Notes under the pieces: generated by a model
Told to the model about the DNA's origin: nothing
The model's database searches: none
Seen by the model: the letters and a program-made list of their open reading frames with translations, nothing else
DNA from: JAAZKA01 sp034926225
GTDB taxonomy: Bacteria > Bacillota > Clostridia > Oscillospirales > QAMX01
Direction of reading: 5' to 3'
NCBI GenBank assembly: GCA_034926225.1
Contig: JAYFRF010000010.1
Coordinates: forward strand, 62,001 to 126,000
DNA: 64,000 nucleotides
Part shown: in pieces, positions 59,857-64,000 of the stretch
Layout of the letters: each line of letters starts with the position of its first letter
How positions within the stretch are numbered: position 1 is the first letter of the stretch
Translations under genes and position numbers: made by a program

Positions 59857-61695
59857 TTACTCGATTTTTTTAAAAACATCCGCGCCGTGCTTACAAATCG
59901 GGCAGATGATATCCGGGGGCAGCTCTTCGCCCTCGTACACCCAACCGCAGACGGTGCAGATATACCCGTGCGGCTTGCCCGCAGAAGGCTGGGGTTTGGG
60001 CTTGATATGGTCATGATAATACTGGTACGTTACCGACGGCGCCGACGACAGAACCACAGCCTGCGTTATATCCGCCGTGAACACCGTATGCGTCCCCAGG
60101 TCCTCCGTATGGATGACCCGCCCCGACAGACAGGCGTTTGTATGGTCCGGAATATACCGCACCCCGTTTTCCGTGCGGTCCTCCGACGTAAAGCCTGCGA
60201 ACTTGTCCGTGTCGTACCCGGAATGAAAGCCGAAAAGCTGGAATACCGAGAACGGCGTTTCGGTCGTCAGAACCGAGACGTTGAAGACGCCCGTCTTCAT
60301 GATCATGTCATGCGTACAGTTCGCCTTATTTACTGCGATCTGAATTCGCTTCGGCGATTCCGTTACCTGCGTAACCGTATTGATGATACAGCCGTTATCC
60401 CGGTTACCCTCCCGCGCGGTTAGCACAAACAACCCATAACTAAGCTTGTACAGCGCGTTCCGCTCGATTTTACCGTCGTTCGAAATCATACGCTTCGGCA
60501 TCGACGCTACAATCGACTCCGCGATCGCCGATAGCGCCGCGTCCTGCTCCGGTGCGAGAGAAGACTTGATCGTCAGTGTGGCATCCAGAATCGTCATGTC
60601 GCGCATTGACGAGAGTAGCTTCCGCATCAATCCCCCCGCCGTCGGCGCCCAGCTGCCGTTTTCGATGACCGCAACCGTACGCTTTTGCAGGTTATGCGCC
60701 GCTAAATCCCGCAGCACCGTTTCCATATTGCAAAAAATACCCGCGTTATAGGTCGTCGACGCGAATACCAGATGGCTCGCGCGGAACGCTTCCGCAACGA
60801 GTACCGACGGATGCGTCACCGATACGTCGTACATCGCCACATTTCGCACACCCGCGTCCGCAAGCTTGCCCGCAAGGATCGACGCCGCATTTTCCGTGTT
60901 TCCGTAAATCGATGCATACGCGATGACGACTGCGTTATCCTCCGGCTCGTACCGGCTCCACTTCTGATACTTATCAACAAACCAGTTTATGTTTGTCCGC
61001 CAGATCGGGCCATGCAGCGGACATACCATTTTGATCTCCAGCGCAGCCATCTTCCGCAGCAGCGTCTGTACCTGCGTCCCGTACTTGCCGACAATGTTCG
61101 TATAATACCGCCGCGCATCCGGCAGCCATTCGCGCTCGAAATCCAATTCATCCGCATACAGGTTTCCGCCGAGCGCCCCGAAGGTCCCGAAGGCATCTGC
61201 CGAGAACAACGTTCCCGTCGCCGCGTCAAACGTGACCATGACCTCCGGCCAGTGAACCATCGGCGCCATCATGAACGTCAGCGTATGCGTGCCGGTATTC
61301 AGTGTGTCGCCTTCCTTTACAAGCAGTACATTCTCCGGCGCCTTCCCACTAGCAAACTGCCCAATCATCGCAAACGCCTTCTCATTGCAGACAATCTGCG
61401 CCTGCGGATACCGGCGGATTACTTCCAGCAATGTGCCGCTGTGATCAGGCTCCATATGCGATATAATCACATAATCCAGCCCGCGCTCGCCTAAAACATA
61501 CTCGAGATTCTCGAAAAACAGCCCCGATATCGCTTGATCGACGGTGTCAAACAGAACCGTTTTCTCGTCATTAAGCAAAAAGGCGTTATACGATACGCCC
61601 CGCGGAATCGGAAACGCGTTTTCAAAAAGCGCCAGCCGTCTGTCGCTTCCCCCAATATAGTTAAGCCCGTTCATGATATTTCTAACACAGTGCAT
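59857..61695 (-). CDS. Flavodiiron protein with flavin reductase and rubredoxin domains
   Basis: A 612-residue multidomain enzyme that reduces O2 and/or NO. Residues 1-250: metallo-beta-lactamase-like diiron domain with HMEPDHSG, a histidine in MVHWPEVM, Asp in FSADAFG and His in CPLHGPIWR, the full ligand set. About 260-395: flavodoxin domain (IAYASIYGNTENAA). About 420-560: flavin reductase-like domain (LYKLSYGLFVLTAREGN, TGVFNVSVLTTETPFSVF). About 578-612: rubredoxin-type zinc/iron site (YICTVCGWVYEG, IICPICKHG). AAGGAG favours the start at 61695. It is followed by a free rubredoxin gene. Role: protection of an anaerobe from oxygen or NO. Confidence 0.93.
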   Translation of the reverse strand: MHCVRNIMNGLNYIGGSDRRLALFENAFPIPRGVSYNAFLLNDEKTVLFDTVDQAISGLFFENLEYVLGERGLDYVIISHMEPDHSGTLLEVIRRYPQAQIVCNEKAFAMIGQFASGKAPENVLLVKEGDTLNTGTHTLTFMMAPMVHWPEVMVTFDAATGTLFSADAFGTFGALGGNLYADELDFEREWLPDARRYYTNIVGKYGTQVQTLLRKMAALEIKMVCPLHGPIWRTNINWFVDKYQKWSRYEPEDNAVVIAYASIYGNTENAASILAGKLADAGVRNVAMYDVSVTHPSVLVAEAFRASHLVFASTTYNAGIFCNMETVLRDLAAHNLQKRTVAVIENGSWAPTAGGLMRKLLSSMRDMTILDATLTIKSSLAPEQDAALSAIAESIVASMPKRMISNDGKIERNALYKLSYGLFVLTAREGNRDNGCIINTVTQVTESPKRIQIAVNKANCTHDMIMKTGVFNVSVLTTETPFSVFQLFGFHSGYDTDKFAGFTSEDRTENGVRYIPDHTNACLSGRVIHTEDLGTHTVFTADITQAVVLSSAPSVTYQYYHDHIKPKPQPSAGKPHGYICTVCGWVYEGEELPPDIICPICKHGADVFKKIE

Positions 61696-61725
61696 GGTCG
61701 CCGTCTCCTTATTTTGGGTGCTTTT

Positions 61726-61754
61726 ATTATACAAATAAAGTACATGTTAAACAA
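61726..61754 (-). promoter_or_regulatory. Promoter of the flavodiiron-rubredoxin operon
   Basis: On the minus strand TTGTTT (61749-61754), 17-base spacer, TATAAT (61726-61731). Confidence 0.75.
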
Positions 61755-61822
61755 CAGTAAAAAAGACAGAACATAACAGGGACAAAGAGGATAAAACCGG
61801 GATTATGCACAACCCGTGACGG

Positions 61823-63655
61823 TTAGGAATCGGCGCCCATGAGCCGGTTTGCGACTGCCCGAATACTGTAATCGGTATTTTCATATGCGCAGAAAACCGC
61901 GTCTGCGCCGAGACCGAGATAGGACGCGGCTGTATAGGGATCGTCCATGACAACGATGATCAGATCTGCGCCGAGCTGCGCGATACGCGAGGCGAGATCG
62001 ATATTGCCGGTACCGGAGACGGACAGGATAACGGTGGAGTAAAGCTTCGCGGTGCTGAGTGCGGATGCTAGCTGTATGGTAGTGGGGCTGCGTTCGATGT
62101 CCATGGCGTTGCAGCCGTAATTTCGCGTCAGATAAGCGCCCAGATTCTGCGTTTCCAGCACCTGCTCATCCCGCAGCGGCACCGTCGAAAGGACGAGCGT
62201 CGAGGAAACGTCCGATATGCCGGGGACTTGGCCCTCCAGCAGAGTCAGGCTCTTTTCCGCGATGGTGGAAAGCAGCGCCGCGTATTTCGTCGTATCCGGC
62301 ATCTGATCGGACGGACGGAAGCCGCTTAAGATACCGTATTCATACTTCGTATTCAAAATGCGCAAAACGGAATCGTTAAGACGATCCTCGGAAATGCGTC
62401 CGTCCTCTACGGCTTGCACAACGGCGGCATAGGCTTCCCGAATGGCGTCGGCATTGTCATTGATACAGAGCAGATCCGCTCCGGCGGTGATCGCCATGAC
62501 GCAGGCTTCTCCAATGCCGTAGGTATTCGTGATCGCACCCATGGAAAGGCTGTCCGTAATGACAAGCCCTTTAAAATCAAGCTCATCGCGTAAAAACCCT
62601 TCAATCACCGACTGAGAAAGGGAAGCGGGCACGTCATACGCGCCAAGCGCCGGATACAGGATATGCCCGACCATCGTCATCGCGACGTTCGCCGCGATAC
62701 CCGCCCTGAACGGGACCAATTCGACCTGATTTAACCGGTCCAGCTCATAGGATACGCTGGGCAGCGACGTATGACTATCCTCCGCCGTGTCGCCATGGCC
62801 GGGAAAGTGCTTGACGCAGGCAAGAACGCCGGAGGATTGCAGCCCCGCTACCATTGCGGAAACAAATGCCGCGGCGGTATTCGCGTCCTCGCTGTAGCTC
62901 CGGTCACCGATGACCGGATTATCCGGATTGGAATTTACGTCCGCACAAGGCGCAAAGTTGACGTTGATCCCTAAGGTGTGCAGCTGCGCGCCCATCAGTT
63001 CGCCGAGGCTGCGCGCCAAGGCTGGATCACCCGTCGCGCCGACCTCCATGGCCGGCGGCGCGAGACATGCGTCAAAAATGCGCATAACCGTTCCGCCCTC
63101 CTGGTCGACACCGATGAAGGGGCAGATGCCCGTATTCGCCGAGACTGCGTCCAGTATCCCTGTGTTCAGCGTCGCAAGCTGAGCGATATTGTCGATATTC
63201 CGTTTAAACAGAATAATATTCCCGATCGAACAGTCCCGCAGAAGCGCTTGATCCGCTTCGGTCAGCGCATCCCGTCCTTCGACCGATACAAAAAAGAGCT
63301 GTCCTATCTTCTCCTCTGTGGTCATCACCGAAAAACGCGCTTCCACATCCTCATAACGTATCGTCTGCATCGAGGTGGTGGTATAGGTCGTCGCCGCCGA
63401 CAGGGAGGTCTGTGGCGCGGCTGCGGTAGTTGCCGAGGTGGTGGAGGAAACCTGCTCAGAGGACGAAGCCGTATCCGTGGAATCGGGCGTCGAAGACGAC
63501 ACGACTGTGGTATGAACGGGAGCGACTGTAGAGCTGGCAGCGGCCGCTGTCGTACCGACAACGGTCAATGGCGTCTGCGGTGTCGGTTCCGCTGTGCAGC
63601 CGACGCTGATAACCAGAAGAAGCGCAAGTAATAGAGCAAAAATCTTTTTATTCAT
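61823..63655 (-). CDS. nagZ: Lipoprotein beta-N-acetylhexosaminidase, GH3 (NagZ type)
   Basis: A 610-residue lipoprotein: signal with SVGC (Cys20), a Ser/Thr/Ala linker to about residue 95, then a GH3 barrel. The NagZ signature CVKHFPGHGDTAEDSH near 281-295 contains the Asp-His acid/base pair, and the nucleophile is the Asp of VITDSLSMGAI near 366. A C-terminal alpha/beta domain (about 440-610) matches the two-domain Bacillus-type NagZ. It releases N-acetylglucosamine from muropeptides or other glycans outside the membrane. Divergence from its neighbours, and direct repeats in its promoter, suggest control by the AraC regulator encoded next to it. Confidence 0.93.
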   Translation of the reverse strand: MNKKIFALLLALLLVISVGCTAEPTPQTPLTVVGTTAAAASSTVAPVHTTVVSSSTPDSTDTASSSEQVSSTTSATTAAAPQTSLSAATTYTTTSMQTIRYEDVEARFSVMTTEEKIGQLFFVSVEGRDALTEADQALLRDCSIGNIILFKRNIDNIAQLATLNTGILDAVSANTGICPFIGVDQEGGTVMRIFDACLAPPAMEVGATGDPALARSLGELMGAQLHTLGINVNFAPCADVNSNPDNPVIGDRSYSEDANTAAAFVSAMVAGLQSSGVLACVKHFPGHGDTAEDSHTSLPSVSYELDRLNQVELVPFRAGIAANVAMTMVGHILYPALGAYDVPASLSQSVIEGFLRDELDFKGLVITDSLSMGAITNTYGIGEACVMAITAGADLLCINDNADAIREAYAAVVQAVEDGRISEDRLNDSVLRILNTKYEYGILSGFRPSDQMPDTTKYAALLSTIAEKSLTLLEGQVPGISDVSSTLVLSTVPLRDEQVLETQNLGAYLTRNYGCNAMDIERSPTTIQLASALSTAKLYSTVILSVSGTGNIDLASRIAQLGADLIIVVMDDPYTAASYLGLGADAVFCAYENTDYSIRAVANRLMGADS

Positions 63656-63674
63656 GTTACCTTTTTAAATCCAA

Positions 63675-63702
63675 TTTATACGGCGCCTTTACGAACGAAC
63701 AA
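63675..63702 (-). promoter_or_regulatory. Promoter of the GH3 gene
   Basis: On the minus strand TTGTTC (63697-63702), 16-base spacer, TATAAA (63675-63680). One direct-repeat copy lies in the spacer and the other directly upstream of the -35. Confidence 0.65.
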
Positions 63703-63715
63703 TACCTTTACGAAC
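63686..63715 (-). repeat. Two 11-bp direct repeats in the GH3 promoter
   Basis: CCTTTACGAAC occurs at 63686-63696 and 63705-63715 on the plus strand, 19 bases apart start to start, close to two helical turns. This arrangement is typical of AraC-family binding sites. Confidence 0.75.
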
Positions 63716-63730
63716 ATATCACACCTTTTT

Positions 63731-64000
63731 TTAAATGCCGTTTTGCATGTCATTAACATCGCCCTGCGCGGCAGAGATTCGGAAAGCCTTCGGTGTGACG
63801 CCCGTCACCTTTAAAAAGGTACGGTTGAAGTGACTGATATTCGAAAATCCCGCCGCATAACAGATGTCTACAATCTTCATACGCGGATTTTCACGGATCA
63901 GCGTGATCGCGTGCGCCACACGCAGCCCGTTTAAATACTCGGTAAAAGTTTTCTTTGTCAAAAGCTTAAAATAATGCCGGTAATACGACGGACTCATGAT
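63731..64000 (-). CDS. AraC-family transcriptional regulator, partial
   Basis: Only the last 90 residues are in the window; the frame is open at the right edge. They hold the second half of an AraC-type double HTH: MSPSYYRHYFKLLTKKTFTEYL, then RVAHAITLIRENPRMKIVDICYAAGF and the signature ISHFNRTFLKVTGVTPKAFR (as blocks). The protein ends with a short non-conserved tail. It is upstream of, and on the same strand as, the GH3 gene with a 75-base gap that contains 11-bp direct repeats, so local control of the GH3 gene is likely. No terminator separates them clearly. Confidence 0.92.
   Translation of the reverse strand: MMSPSYYRHYFKLLTKKTFTEYLNGLRVAHAITLIRENPRMKIVDICYAAGFSNISHFNRTFLKVTGVTPKAFRISAAQGDVNDMQNGI

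Noticed and set aside
60772..61494. A 240-residue plus-strand open frame opposite the flavodiiron gene
   Set aside because: It is the shadow of a protein with full diiron ligands; composition is Arg-rich and there is no ribosome binding site.
1..64000. tRNA or rRNA genes, insertion sequences, attachment sites, replication origin
   Set aside because: I looked for them on both strands and saw none I could support; tRNAs in particular should be rechecked by a covariance search.

Overview
The window is chromosomal DNA from a Gram-positive, endospore-forming bacterium of the Bacillota, most likely class Clostridia. I infer this from several things seen together: the gene orders rplS-lepB-rbgA-rnhB, tig-clpP-clpX-lon-engB, rpsB-tsf and rpsF-ssb-rpsR; T-box leaders in front of pheST and thrS; a SpoIVB sporulation protease; strong AGGAGG-type ribosome binding sites; consensus sigma-A promoters; and lipoproteins with long Thr/Ala linkers. 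I see no rRNA, tRNA, CRISPR array, insertion sequence, prophage or integrase. The genus cannot be named from sequence alone.

Layout. 1-2260: a partial SLH-type surface protein with a C-terminal SGNH-like start, divergent from an ADP-ribosylglycohydrolase. 2350-4900: a polar amino acid ABC importer. 4940-8750: T-box and pheST. 8840-11280: a cytosolic sialidase-like propeller and spoIVB on the minus strand. 11440-18780: a PHP protein, then rplS, lepB, rbgA, an rnhB-YraN fusion, an M19 dipeptidase, thrC and a metallophosphoesterase. 18860-28960: tig, clpP, clpX, lon, engB, a small unknown gene, lysA, a PIG-L deacetylase, a small membrane protein and a HAD phosphatase. 28970-36050: an M24 peptidase, a PfkB kinase, T-box-thrS, a DUF6807 protein and a MATE exporter. 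36070-38880 (minus): corA, tsf, rpsB.

39030-54860 is the accessory core. It holds two LplB/YtcP-type sugar importers (permease-permease-lipoprotein, and lipoprotein-permease-permease), a membrane-tethered AraC regulator and a DUF4838 protein. Between them on the minus strand lie a C-terminally truncated URO-D-like gene, an M28 peptidase and a Cys/Met PLP enzyme. The DUF4838, DUF6807 and sialidase-like proteins all lack signal peptides. This suggests that imported oligosaccharides are processed in the cytoplasm.

54910-64000: rpsF-ssb-rpsR; a minus-strand operon of a D-Ala-D-Ala ligase-like ATP-grasp enzyme overlapping a lysine 2,3-aminomutase; a YihY membrane protein; a multidomain flavodiiron protein followed by a free 52-residue rubredoxin; a lipoprotein NagZ-type GH3; and a partial AraC regulator with 11-bp direct repeats in the GH3 promoter. 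The ATP-grasp/aminomutase pair is the best candidate for an undescribed pathway, making and ligating beta-lysine.
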